From contig NZ_JARGYU010000003.1 in the NCBI RefSeq assembly GCF_034471385.1, forward strand, positions 62,001 through 126,000: a stretch of 64,000 nt of DNA, read 5' to 3'. Shown here in pieces: positions 29,615 to 38,792 of this stretch. The translations under genes were made by a program, and so were the position numbers. Below the pieces are notes generated by a model, which worked only from the letters and a program-made list of their open reading frames with translations, searched no databases and had not been told where the DNA came from. The DNA comes from Lyticum sinuosum. GTDB taxonomy: Bacteria; Pseudomonadota; Alphaproteobacteria; Rickettsiales; Midichloriaceae. Every line of letters starts with the position of its first letter. Positions within the stretch are counted from its first letter, which is position 1.

Positions 29615-31564
29615 CTATCAATAGATTTTAATAATTTTAAATGCGATTTTCTTAGACAAAATAAAGGGCATCTTTTTTATGATGAGGGAATAGGAGAAAT
29701 TATTCCACTCAATGTCGATGGTGGACTAATAAACAATAAGAACGATAACAATGTTATAGAAATAAAAAATCCCAGTTTCACTAATCTTTCCATAAGAGTA
29801 AGAAATATAATAAAGCAAAATTATCAGATTGATGATAATCAATTTACTAAAAATGGTCTGAATGCGAAAATATATCCTGTAAAAGGAGATGGTAATTGTG
29901 GTCGAAGATCAATGATGTGGGGAATTTTAATAAGAGCAGCTATTAATATAGAGTCGCAAGATCTAGAGTTAAACCAAAAAGGAAAGAATATTCTTGATAT
30001 AATGGAAGCTGATGCAAAATACTTATTACAAAATGGAGAGGACTCATTCGATAATGATAATCCGGATGATCAAAAACTAGTAGAGTTATCAAATGTAAGT
30101 CAACGATTTTCACAAGAAATCGTTACAGTTTTTAAGGAAAATAATAATGCAAATAATATCTTGAATCTTATTAAATGTATAAAAAATAAACAAATACATT
30201 CTGGCGATTTATTAAAACTTGCAACAGTTGATAATCTTGCACCGAAAGGAAATTATTTAAATATATCTTCAGGATTATCAGCGCTTTCTGGATATATAGC
30301 CTATAAAGCTGTTAAATCTTCATTAAAATATGGAGATATATTATTTTCTGATTTTACAGCGTTACCTCAGGAATATCTTCAAGTAACAGAAGATCCTTCA
30401 GTTATGTCAAGAAATGCAATTGCTTATAATTTTGGTAATAATATTGATTATGTAGATATTTCTACTAGAGAGGACTTGTATTATCATGCGCAACTTTTAA
30501 ATAATAAAGATGGTCAGTTTAAAATGACAATGTTAACAAGAACTCTTGATAAAGATAATCCAGAACATGTAAAAATAGTTGAGAAATTTGTTGAAGAACA
30601 ATTCGAAGGACAATTTAATGAGAAGCAAAAAACTGAGATAGCTAAAAAATTAATGAGAAAATCGATCGTTTATGCTCAAGACCTTTATAAGACTTATAGC
30701 AATTTAAAATCTCCTGTCTATTGTATAACAAATTCAGCACATACTCCAATTTTGCTTGATGGAAAAACAAGAGAAAATCTACAATATTTAGAGCAAGATA
30801 TTCTTCCTATGAATTATGATTCATTAAATCAAAAAAGTGGTCTTAAAAAATTTCTTGAAGAACACGCAAATATTAAATATCAAATCCAAGAAAATAGACA
30901 ATCTATTGGAGAAAACAATGAGGATGAAAGTCAAGGATTCCAATTTAATCAAAATGAACCAAATGAAGAATCTCAAGTTAATAATAGTCAAGAACTCCAA
31001 GTTGATCAAAGTCAACTAGATGAACAATTCCAAAGTCAAGTTCATAAAAATGAACGAACTAAACAAATCCAAAATCGAGCTTATCAAAATAGAATAAGTA
31101 AAATATGTTTTAATCAACAAAATGAATCAAATAATCCAATTATTCAAATTGAAACTATTTGTAATAGTCTTTTGCAGATAAAAGATGAAAACACCCAAAA
31201 AAATATATCTGAAAAATTATTTCTTGCACGATGTGATTTGGATAAAATTTATACTTCTTGTGAATCTTATTTCAATCAATTTGTTAAAGTTTCTTTCCCA
31301 CAAAAAGGAAGTCAAGAGGATAACATTTCTCTAGAAATAAAAAAAAGATTAAGTAATATAAAATCATCTATTGATACTATTAAATCAGAAACAAAAAATG
31401 TCTCAATCTTCAAAAAGATTTATGAGTATATTTTAGATTTTTTAGTATCTATTCCAGCAATTTATGGTATAAAACTTCAAAGATATGAGAATAATCAAAT
31501 AATTCAGAATAAAATAAATAATATTATTAATAATGTCAATAATATTAATCTTAATCGTTATTAA
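29612..31564 (+). CDS. OTU-like cysteine protease domain protein, putative effector (copy 2)
   Basis: Paralogue of the protein at 26590, also 650 residues. KGDGNCGRRSMMWGIL puts the candidate nucleophile at Cys96; PVYCITNSAHTPILLD puts the candidate His at 377 (spacing 281). The N-terminal ~90 residues are largely different from copy 1, sharing only a short H-(I/L)-FYDE element. From the Cys motif on, the proteins align throughout. A 149-bp stretch (29880-30028) is identical at the DNA level to 26975-27123. The region ~425-500 is a Gln/Asn/Glu/Ser-rich linker longer than in copy 1, and the helical tail IFKKIYEYILDFLVSIPA is conserved. The candidate active site is retained in both copies, so both may be active. 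Confidence 0.72.
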   Translation: MLSIDFNNFKCDFLRQNKGHLFYDEGIGEIIPLNVDGGLINNKNDNNVIEIKNPSFTNLSIRVRNIIKQNYQIDDNQFTKNGLNAKIYPVKGDGNCGRRSMMWGILIRAAINIESQDLELNQKGKNILDIMEADAKYLLQNGEDSFDNDNPDDQKLVELSNVSQRFSQEIVTVFKENNNANNILNLIKCIKNKQIHSGDLLKLATVDNLAPKGNYLNISSGLSALSGYIAYKAVKSSLKYGDILFSDFTALPQEYLQVTEDPSVMSRNAIAYNFGNNIDYVDISTREDLYYHAQLLNNKDGQFKMTMLTRTLDKDNPEHVKIVEKFVEEQFEGQFNEKQKTEIAKKLMRKSIVYAQDLYKTYSNLKSPVYCITNSAHTPILLDGKTRENLQYLEQDILPMNYDSLNQKSGLKKFLEEHANIKYQIQENRQSIGENNEDESQGFQFNQNEPNEESQVNNSQELQVDQSQLDEQFQSQVHKNERTKQIQNRAYQNRISKICFNQQNESNNPIIQIETICNSLLQIKDENTQKNISEKLFLARCDLDKIYTSCESYFNQFVKVSFPQKGSQEDNISLEIKKRLSNIKSSIDTIKSETKNVSIFKKIYEYILDFLVSIPAIYGIKLQRYENNQIIQNKINNIINNVNNINLNRY

Positions 31565-31737
31565 TTAATGATTTAAAAAGATAATAATTGTTATATTTAT
31601 ACATATATTTATTATAATAATTTATGTATTATTTTTTATAATATATTTTTTTACAAAATTTTATAAAAAATTATTTACAGTATAAAATTACATGTTAATT
31701 TAAAATTATTTCAATTAAATAAAAATTTCATTTAGAT

Positions 31738-32577
31738 TTATTGAGATTTATTTTTATTTCTAAATGTTTTTTTATCAAAATTTTCGTTAAAAATACATAT
31801 TGTATTTTTTCCTAAGCGTAAAGTATACCTATCATGTACCCTCTCAATAATAACATATCCTGATGCAACCCTATAATTCACTAATTCTTCATCATTTTGT
31901 TCATTTACTAAAAATATAGCTGGAAGTTCTGCATTTATATTACGAAATTTAAAGTATGTAAATTCTCCATCATCAAATATCATAATTGGTTCTATTCTAG
32001 TGCTTGGTCCACTAATTTTATATCCAAAATTATAAGCATCTGGTTTACTTATATCAGGAGCAACATTATTATCAGAAAGAGACACTACAGCAGCACCAGA
32101 TGCATTATTATTTTCACCAAATGTCATTGCCTGTGGATATAAAAATTTAGTGATAAAAGAAAGATTAGCATCTCTTATGCTTGTAGCATATTCTGCATGC
32201 ATTTCAAAAAAATACATTCTTTTATCAGTAATAACAGTCATATTTGTTGTAGATTTATCTTCATTGATTGGTTTAAGGAAAATTCTATTTCCTGCTGGAT
32301 GCATTTGCCATCCACCTGATATACCCATTGTTATAGTTTTTATTTCTTCATCTGGTGCAAATTCTATAATAGAATGATACATATAATGTCCTACGAATTT
32401 AATCACACTATTTGGAGAGTAATTAATTATTTTAATCCTTTTCTCAGATCCTATAGGACGTGATTGAACTATTGCAATAGCTTTTGGAAAATAAAAAGGT
32501 GATTTTATAAAAAAAAATATTATTAAAATAAAAAATTTTAAAATATTTAATATATATTTTATATTACAAAATAACAT
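31738..32577 (-). CDS. virB9: Type IV secretion system protein VirB9/TrbG
   Basis: An outer-membrane-complex component of the P-type (rvh-like) type IV secretion system. An N-terminal hydrophobic signal segment precedes SRPIGSEKRIKIINYSPN, then EFAPDEEIKTITMGISGGWQ, NRIFLKPINEDKSTTNMTVI and DKRMYFFEMHA, which are the classic VirB9 N-domain. The C-domain has PAIFLVNEQNDEELVNYRV and the terminal YVIIERVHDRYTLRLG. At 279 aa it has normal length. No other vir gene adjoins it; a VirB2-like gene lies 28 kb away. Adjacency to the OTU-like pair is suggestive of an effector/secretion link but proves nothing. Confidence 0.92.
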   Translation of the reverse strand: MLFCNIKYILNILKFFILIIFFFIKSPFYFPKAIAIVQSRPIGSEKRIKIINYSPNSVIKFVGHYMYHSIIEFAPDEEIKTITMGISGGWQMHPAGNRIFLKPINEDKSTTNMTVITDKRMYFFEMHAEYATSIRDANLSFITKFLYPQAMTFGENNNASGAAVVSLSDNNVAPDISKPDAYNFGYKISGPSTRIEPIMIFDDGEFTYFKFRNINAELPAIFLVNEQNDEELVNYRVASGYVIIERVHDRYTLRLGKNTICIFNENFDKKTFRNKNKSQ

Positions 32578-33011
32578 ATAAAAAAATACAATATATATTT
32601 AAGTTAAAAAAGATTTATCAATTAAACAATTAAAATTTAAAAAACTAATTGATAAATAGAATATGTAAATCTGTTAATATCATTATGTTAATAGATGATA
32701 ATTTACTTGATATGATAAAACAATATAAAAATAAACTGAATATTATTTATATAAATAATTATTATCATCTGTTCTTACTTATAACAACTTACGTTAGAAT
32801 AAATAATATTTTTATATTTATATAAGAAAAAATTATAGATTAACATAATTTTTACTATATTTTTTAATTACATGTAATTAAATTTATGGATTATATTGTT
32901 TTTACTATGTATATATTTTTATATTATTTTATTTTTTTAGAGAAATATGTAAATATATGAATTACCAATAATAAATTAGTTATTTTAACCTATGGTTTAA
33001 ATTTATAAAAA
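32578..33011. other. Divergent spacer with a 12-bp perfect inverted repeat
   Basis: 434 bp between minus-strand virB9 and plus-strand rnhA. ATTTATCAATTA (32613-32624) is perfectly complementary to TAATTGATAAAT (32646-32657) with a 21-nt gap, 36 bp upstream of virB9. This could be an operator or a hairpin in the virB9 leader. No ORF seen. Confidence 0.5.
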
Positions 33012-33452
33012 ATGAATCAGTGTAAAATTTATAAAGTATATTGTGATGGTGCTTGCTCTGGAAATCCAGGACCTGGAGGATGGGGGGCTGTAATTTTAAA
33101 TGATAATGATCAATTATTAAATGAAATTTGGGGTAATAGTAAGCAAACTACTAATAATAGAATGGAAATGTCTGCTGCGATCTTTGCAATTGAATATTTA
33201 TATAATTTGTATGGAAATAATATAGAAATTTTTATATTTACTGATAGTCTATATTTAAAAACAGGTATTACATTTTGGGTTAAAAAATGGAAACAAAATA
33301 ATTGGAAAAATGGGAAAGTAAAGAATAAGGATTTATGGGTGAAATTAGATGAATTAAATCAACATATATATTGGTATTGGGTAAAAGGACATAGTCAATG
33401 CGTATATAATAATAGAGCTGATTATTTAGCAACAGCAGCTATTATTAAATAA
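33012..33452 (+). CDS. rnhA: Ribonuclease HI
   Basis: Cuts the RNA strand of RNA-DNA hybrids. The four carboxylates are visible: YCDGACSGNPGPGGWGA (Asp1), NNRMEMSAAI (Glu), FIFTDSLYLKTGI (Asp2) and NNRADYLATAA (Asp3). The catalytic His loop is WYWVKGHSQ. At 146 aa it is normal length. Stands alone; the MFS gene that follows has its own hairpin-rich leader. Confidence 0.96.
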   Translation: MNQCKIYKVYCDGACSGNPGPGGWGAVILNDNDQLLNEIWGNSKQTTNNRMEMSAAIFAIEYLYNLYGNNIEIFIFTDSLYLKTGITFWVKKWKQNNWKNGKVKNKDLWVKLDELNQHIYWYWVKGHSQCVYNNRADYLATAAIIK

Positions 33453-33586
33453 TATTTTAGATAATATCTTTTAATTAGTATTAAAAATCTTATTATTTAT
33501 TTTAATAAATAAAATTTTGTTGATAACAATATTAATATTATATTTAATAACTTGTTTTAATAATTTATTGTTGACTTAAAACTAAT

Positions 33587-33650
33587 AAATGAAGTAAAAG
33601 TGGCTATCATTTTTTATAATAAAATGATTTTTTAATAAATAACTTCATTT
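33587..33650 (+). promoter_or_regulatory. Nested inverted repeats in the leader of the MFS transporter gene
   Basis: An outer 9-bp repeat (AAATGAAGT at 33587-33595 with ACTTCATTT at 33642-33650) encloses an inner 8-bp hairpin (ATCATTTT at 33606-33613 with AAAATGAT at 33621-33628) followed by a T-run. The inner hairpin plus T-run looks like an intrinsic terminator, either ending rnhA or attenuating the transporter. The outer right arm ends ten bases before the ATG at 33660, so pairing could also hide the translation start. Confidence 0.5.
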
Positions 33651-33659
33651 TTACAACTT

Positions 33660-35063
33660 ATGAGTGATTCATATGATGAACAAGGTTCATATTCTAAATT
33701 AACAAGAAATCAAAAAGAAACTATAGGAATATTATCAATAGGTACATTCTTAGAATATTTTGATTTTATGCTGTATATTCATATGGCATATATTTTAAAT
33801 GGAATATTTTTTCCAACAGCAGATCCTCATACTGCGCGTATTAATGAAGCAATAGGAATTGCAATGGCTGTTATTTTTAGACCTATAGGATCACTTATAT
33901 TTGGATATGTTGGTGATAATATCGGAAGAAAAGCAACTGTTGTTATAACAACTGGTATGATGGCAGTATCTTGTTTTGTGATGGCATCTCTTCCAACCTA
34001 TTCAGACATAGGAATTATGTCTACTTATGCGTTATCAGCATGTCGTATACTTCAAGGAATGTCTTCTATGGGGGAAGTTATAGGTGCAGAAATATATATA
34101 ACTGAAAGCACAAAACCTCCAGTACGTTACTCTGCAGTGACAATTGTCGATTTATTTGCAGCTCTTGGTGGATTTGCAGCTCTTGGTATTGCTAGTCTTG
34201 TTTTATCAAACAAGATGAGCTGGAGATATGCATTTTTAATTGGAGGATGCATAGCTTTTGTTGGTTTTATAGCACGCACTAGATTACGTGAAAGTACAGA
34301 CTTTATCAATGCTAAAAAAAGAGTTACAGGAAAAGTACCAGAAAAAATTAAAATTGGTCTTTTTAAGAGAATTAATATTTGGCAAGATAATCTAAATTAT
34401 AAAACATTATTACATTTACTATTATTAGAATTTGCTTTGCCAGTAACTTTTAATTTTTCATATATATACTGTGCACAAGTTTTACGTGATAAATTTGGAT
34501 TATCGCAAGAAGAAATTATCAGGCAAAATTTTTTCGTCTCAATAATTGAAGCCTTTTCATGGGTAGTTTTAGTTGTATTAAGTTACAAATTCTTTCCTTT
34601 AAAAATTCTAAAAGTAAAATTAGTTTTATTTGTAATACTAGTTTTTATATCACCATTTATATTAGATGCTGCAACTTCACCAATTCATATTTTATTATTA
34701 CAATTTGCTATGGTTGGATTATTATTCTCAAGTGCTGGTGCTTACCCTATATTTTATAAACATTTACCAATATTTAAGAGATTTACAGCAATAACTTTTA
34801 TTTTCTCTTTTTCAAGAGCAGTGATTTTTGGTGGATTACCAATGTTGTTTATATTTGTTGATAATTTGGGTTCATGGGGTCCAACTTGGTGTGTTATGTT
34901 TCCTGTAGCAATTGGTTTTGCTTATAGTGTAAAATATTTCGAACACATAAATAATATCGATCCGAAATTACCAGATGGAGGATTTTGGGGTACTAATGTT
35001 GATACTAACGAAGAAAATCAAGATCAATACAATTCAGTAGATTTTATTAACAGTAATCCTTGA
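33660..35063 (+). CDS. MFS transporter of the metabolite:H+ symporter (ProP-like) family
   Basis: A 12-helix inner-membrane permease. The family signatures are TFLEYFDFMLYIHMA in helix 1, GYVGDNIGRKATV in the loop between helices 2 and 3 (G-x3-D-x2-GRR/K motif), CRILQGMSSMGEVIGAEIYI in helix 4 and LRESTDF before the central loop. Rickettsiales carry many expanded ProP-like genes of this kind, usually linked to uptake of osmolytes or host metabolites. The substrate is not determinable from sequence. At 467 aa the protein is intact. Confidence 0.88.
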   Translation: MSDSYDEQGSYSKLTRNQKETIGILSIGTFLEYFDFMLYIHMAYILNGIFFPTADPHTARINEAIGIAMAVIFRPIGSLIFGYVGDNIGRKATVVITTGMMAVSCFVMASLPTYSDIGIMSTYALSACRILQGMSSMGEVIGAEIYITESTKPPVRYSAVTIVDLFAALGGFAALGIASLVLSNKMSWRYAFLIGGCIAFVGFIARTRLRESTDFINAKKRVTGKVPEKIKIGLFKRINIWQDNLNYKTLLHLLLLEFALPVTFNFSYIYCAQVLRDKFGLSQEEIIRQNFFVSIIEAFSWVVLVVLSYKFFPLKILKVKLVLFVILVFISPFILDAATSPIHILLLQFAMVGLLFSSAGAYPIFYKHLPIFKRFTAITFIFSFSRAVIFGGLPMLFIFVDNLGSWGPTWCVMFPVAIGFAYSVKYFEHINNIDPKLPDGGFWGTNVDTNEENQDQYNSVDFINSNP

Positions 35064-35347
35064 TGCTAAATTAATGTTTTTTCTATTTTTATTTGAATAT
35101 TTAAATTCTTAATAATTTTTTATATCTAAAGAATCATCTTAATTTTATTATTTGATTTGTATAGTTTCTTATTTGTTAGAAAATATATTTTATATCTTTA
35201 TTTAATTCTTTTATTTAATTTTTTTCTAAACATAATAGATTATTTATTTTGACATTTGTTCAATATTAATTTTAACTAATTTTATTAGAAGTTATTATCA
35301 TTTATAACTCTTTATAATTTCTTTATAATTAAAAAAAAAATTGACGC

Positions 35348-35863
35348 ATGTTTAAAAAACCCAAAGCAAACATAAAATCAATATTAATACTCTTATTATT
35401 TTTAATTTGTTTAAAATTTACTGATAATGTTTTTTGCTATGCAGCGCATACAGTAGAAATAAATAGTATTGATTTTATAAAAAAAGTAAAATCAACAAAA
35501 ACTCGTAAGATTGTTGTATTTTTTGCTTCTTGGTGTGGACATTGTCGTACATTAATAACTGATATATCTCATTGGATTGATCAATCTATAAAAAATAAAA
35601 AGAATTACAATGTAGAGTTTTTTTTATTTGCATTAGATGATAATGTTAACGAATTACATTCATTTGTTAACTCTTTTACAAATGATAACTTTAATATTTA
35701 TCATTCTAGTAATCATTTGGAGATATCTCGTATTTTTTATATACTGAGAGTTGGATATCGTGGTTCTGTACCACACGTCACTATTTTTGATGAAAAAGAT
35801 GAATTATTATTTAATGATAATGCAGATATGAGAATTATTTTGCGAATGATAAACAAAGCATAA
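35348..35863 (+). CDS. Exported thioredoxin-fold protein
   Basis: An N-terminal hydrophobic segment (ILILLLFLICLKFTDNVFCY) looks like a signal peptide or anchor, so the thioredoxin domain should lie in the periplasm. The active site is FFASWCGHCRTL, a CGHC redox pair typical of oxidising, PDI-like members. A cis-Pro loop follows as GSVPHVTIFD. At 171 aa it is a single domain. Likely roles are disulfide formation or thiol maintenance in secreted proteins; TlpA/ResA-type reduction is the alternative. Confidence 0.82.
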   Translation: MFKKPKANIKSILILLLFLICLKFTDNVFCYAAHTVEINSIDFIKKVKSTKTRKIVVFFASWCGHCRTLITDISHWIDQSIKNKKNYNVEFFLFALDDNVNELHSFVNSFTNDNFNIYHSSNHLEISRIFYILRVGYRGSVPHVTIFDEKDELLFNDNADMRIILRMINKA

Positions 35864-35966
35864 TTAACTATATTTGTATAAATTATAAATAATATAATAA
35901 GATTTTGATATTCTTCATTAATTAAACAATAAATTTGAAATTAAAAATATTTTAATAAAATTTTAT

Positions 35967-36626
35967 ATGGAAAATAAAATTTTTGATAAAAAAATATATA
36001 AAGAAAAGTATAAAAAACTATTTTCTGATTTCATAAAAAAAAAGACAAAAAAAGTTATTATAAATGATAAAGAATATGAATTAGCATCATTTGATAGAAG
36101 AATTTTTGCAAGTTCATTAGATGCATTAATAATTTCATTTGTTACACAACCAATTTCTATTATTACTGAAAATATTACTGGATTAGGTCGTAAGCGACAA
36201 GAAATTATCGATTCCTCTCTAGTACCACCTGTAAATTATGGTGATGTTGTTGATATTGTTGGTAATGCAATGAAAGATAATATACTTAGTGGTATAGTTA
36301 GCAATTTTATTTTTTATCAATTAATTATGATAGTAGTTATAATGGTATTAACTATTATTTGTTGGGTCAAATGGTCAAAAACTCCAGGAAAGATGTTATT
36401 ACGTTGTTGTGTAATTGACGCAGATACTGGACAAAAAATGTCTAAAAAACAAGCTATTATAAGATGTTTTTCTATCATAATATCGATAGGATTTTTTGGA
36501 CTAGGTCTTATTGGAATTGGATTTTCTAAAAGAAGAAGATCTCTTCATGATTATTTTGCTAATACTATAGTAATATTAGAGCCAAAAAAAAAGATATCTA
36601 TACCTATTAATAATACAACAGCTTAA
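35967..36626 (+). CDS. RDD-family integral membrane protein
   Basis: The name-giving residues are seen as ASFDRRIFASSLDALIIS (R...D in the first helix) and SLHDYFANTIVIL near the C-terminus. Between them, WVKWSKTPGKMLLRCCVIDADTG is the usual RDD core (TPGK-x2-L...V-D). Three to four membrane helices. Function is not well defined for the family. At 219 aa it has a ~35-residue Lys-rich N-terminus. The last codons are part of the tandem duplication just downstream. Confidence 0.85.
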   Translation: MENKIFDKKIYKEKYKKLFSDFIKKKTKKVIINDKEYELASFDRRIFASSLDALIISFVTQPISIITENITGLGRKRQEIIDSSLVPPVNYGDVVDIVGNAMKDNILSGIVSNFIFYQLIMIVVIMVLTIICWVKWSKTPGKMLLRCCVIDADTGQKMSKKQAIIRCFSIIISIGFFGLGLIGIGFSKRRRSLHDYFANTIVILEPKKKISIPINNTTA

Positions 36627-36911
36627 TAATACAACAAATTAAATTATAATATAAAAAATAATATATAATAATATAAGATTATATAAATAATAACATAAAT
36701 TAAAATATAAAAATGGAAGAAAAAACTTTAAATGATGTGATTATTAGAGCCAAAAAAAAAGATATCTATACCTATTAATAATACAACAGCTTAATAATAC
36801 AACAAATTAAATTATAATATAAAAAATAATATATAATAATATAAGATTATATAAATAAAAATAGAAATTAAAATAAAAATGGAAGAAAAAACTTTAAATG
36901 ATGTGATTTTC
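36575..36911 (+). repeat. ~168-bp tandem duplication spanning the RDD 3' end and hydrolase 5' end
   Basis: Unit 1 (36575-36742) runs from ATTAGAGCCAAAAAAAAAGA in the RDD gene through the spacer to a copy of the first ~10 codons of the hydrolase (ATG at 36713). Unit 2 (36743-36911) repeats this and leads into the real hydrolase start at 36879. The junction makes a 21-codon hybrid mini-ORF at 36713-36778: MEEKTLNDVI fused to IRAKKKDIYTY. Confidence 0.92.
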
Positions 36912-37598
36912 TATAGTAGTGGACGTATAGAAGGAAAATATTATCAGTGTGAGAACCCTAGAGCCCCTGCTGCTCTTATACTTTCTCCTCATCCATTATA
37001 TGGTGGAAGTATGAATAATAAAGTTATATATAGAATATTTGATGCTTGTGTACGAGGTGGATTTTCTGCTCTAAGATTTAATTTTCGTGGTGTAGGACAA
37101 TCACATGGATCATTTGATAATGGAGTGGGTGAATTATTAGATGCTGCTACAGCATTAGATTGGTTACAAAATTCTGCTCCAGAAGCATCAGCATATTGGA
37201 TAATGGGATTTTCTTTTGGATCATGGATAGGAATGCAATTATTGATGAGAAGACCTGAAGTCTCAGGATTTATTATAATTGCACCACCTACAAATTCTTA
37301 TGATTTTAGTTTTGTATCACCATGCCCAACTTCTGGATTAATTATACAAGGAACTAAAGATGAGATTGTTCCAGAGCAGTCAGTTTATAAGCTTTGGGAA
37401 AATTTAAGTAATCAAAAAGAAGTTGATTATCAATTAATAGAAGCAAATCATATGTTTGATGGGAAATTAAATGAATTATCTGATATTCTTGTTGAATATA
37501 TGAAAAAATCATTAGATGATAATAGATTTGGAAATCTTATTGAAGGAAAAAAAAGAGATAGAAGACGTCGTTATGAAAATAATAATCTATCTACTTAA
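36879..37598 (+). CDS. Alpha/beta-fold serine hydrolase (COG2945-like)
   Basis: A soluble hydrolase of 239 residues. The oxyanion region is ILSPHPLYGGSMNNK, the nucleophile elbow GFSFGSW (G-x-S-x-G), and the acid and base of the triad lie in GTKDEIVPE and ANHMFDGKL. FNFRGVGQSHGSFDNGVGE is the conserved strand-loop of this family. The substrate is unknown; relatives are short acyl hydrolases. An Arg-rich tail (KKRDRRRRYE) follows the domain. The start at 36879 is shared with a decoy copy 166 bp upstream. Confidence 0.85.
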   Translation: MEEKTLNDVIFYSSGRIEGKYYQCENPRAPAALILSPHPLYGGSMNNKVIYRIFDACVRGGFSALRFNFRGVGQSHGSFDNGVGELLDAATALDWLQNSAPEASAYWIMGFSFGSWIGMQLLMRRPEVSGFIIIAPPTNSYDFSFVSPCPTSGLIIQGTKDEIVPEQSVYKLWENLSNQKEVDYQLIEANHMFDGKLNELSDILVEYMKKSLDDNRFGNLIEGKKRDRRRRYENNNLST

Positions 37599-37635
37599 TA
37601 ATCAATAAAACCTACAAATTATAAAAAAATATAGT

Positions 37636-38553
37636 ATGTCTAGTACGCAGATTCCATATAATTCATATAATCAAGAATTTTTACCAATAGAAAAAACAAA
37701 TATATCATCTAAAGAAAATAAGAATATTTCTTCTATTGAAAGTAAAATTATAGAGCAAAAGAAATTTTTATTTAATTTATTAATAAATCAAAGTAAATTT
37801 ATTAATCCTTTAGCAGATAAAGATTCTAACGATCTATCTGTAAAAACTATTGGTCAAATAGCTGAATTAGAAAGAATGGATTTACAATATCAAAGTATTC
37901 GTGAAGGAAATGAGTATCAAAAAATGGCTTTTAAAAGTAATTTAATCAATAAAGAAGTAATAGTTCCTAGTGATGAATTTTATTTTGATAAAAATGGAAA
38001 TGGAACAATAACATGTGCAATAGATATTAATTTTTCAGATAATGATAAATTTAATATTGCGATTTATGATAAATCTGGAGAATTTTTAACAAATCAAGAA
38101 ATTTCAAGAAAAAATATAAAAAATAATAAAAATAATATTTATGATATAGAATTTAAACTTGATGATGAAAATATTAAAAAAATTTTAAATAGTAATGCAG
38201 ATATTGAAGATTTACGTTGTACTGTTTTTGTAAAAAATCATAATGATTTTAGTGAAAAAAGTATAAAAACATATGGACATCAAACTATAACATCAGTCTT
38301 TACTGAAGATGATTATTTTACTACAAATAAGAAAAAGAAATATAATTTGAATGAAATAAAAGGATTTATTGGTGGGATCAATAATATAAAATATGAGAAT
38401 ATTAAATATAATGATAACAATACCAATAAATTAATAGAAAGATCTGTGAATGAACTGTTGAACAATGATGATTTATATAATATCTCTAATGAAAATTATA
38501 TAAATAATATAAAAAATCAAATTGTTCAAAAAACTATTGATATTGCAGTTTAA
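37636..38553 (+). CDS. flgD: FlgD-like flagellar hook assembly protein (tentative)
   Basis: 305 residues, starting 37 bp after the hydrolase. The N-terminal helix KKFLFNLLINQSKFINPLAD, then IGQIAELERMDL, resembles the FlgD start (FL.LL..QL.NQ.P..P ... AQ.S..E). LINKEVIVPSDEFYF then matches the FlgD 'LIG..V.VP' strand, FNIAIYDKSGEFLT fits the Ig-like 'V.I.D..G' strand, and a late NLNEIKGF fits the C-terminal L-x-E-I segment. FlgD caps the growing hook in flagellated bacteria. Sequence is very divergent and Asn/Lys-rich. No other flagellar gene is in the window, so this is a moderate-confidence call. Confidence 0.55.
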   Translation: MSSTQIPYNSYNQEFLPIEKTNISSKENKNISSIESKIIEQKKFLFNLLINQSKFINPLADKDSNDLSVKTIGQIAELERMDLQYQSIREGNEYQKMAFKSNLINKEVIVPSDEFYFDKNGNGTITCAIDINFSDNDKFNIAIYDKSGEFLTNQEISRKNIKNNKNNIYDIEFKLDDENIKKILNSNADIEDLRCTVFVKNHNDFSEKSIKTYGHQTITSVFTEDDYFTTNKKKKYNLNEIKGFIGGINNIKYENIKYNDNNTNKLIERSVNELLNNDDLYNISNENYINNIKNQIVQKTIDIAV

Positions 38554-38792
38554 TATAAATATTTAAAACTATTGATATAGTTATTATATTATTTTTGTAA
38601 GAAACTTAATATTATACTATTATTATAGAAAAAACTTGATTAATATTGATTAATAAATTAATAGATTCAATAATTACATTATATAATATAAATAATAAAA
38701 TTTATTTTTCTTATAAATAAATATATTAAACTAAATAATATATAAAATTTTATAAAATTATTATATTAATAATCATTAATTAATATTATTTA

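Noticed and set aside
26211..31703. Insertion sequence or transposon around the OTU-like genes
   Set aside because: Repeated flanks are direct, with no transposase gene and no terminal inverted repeats noticed; segmental duplication fits better.
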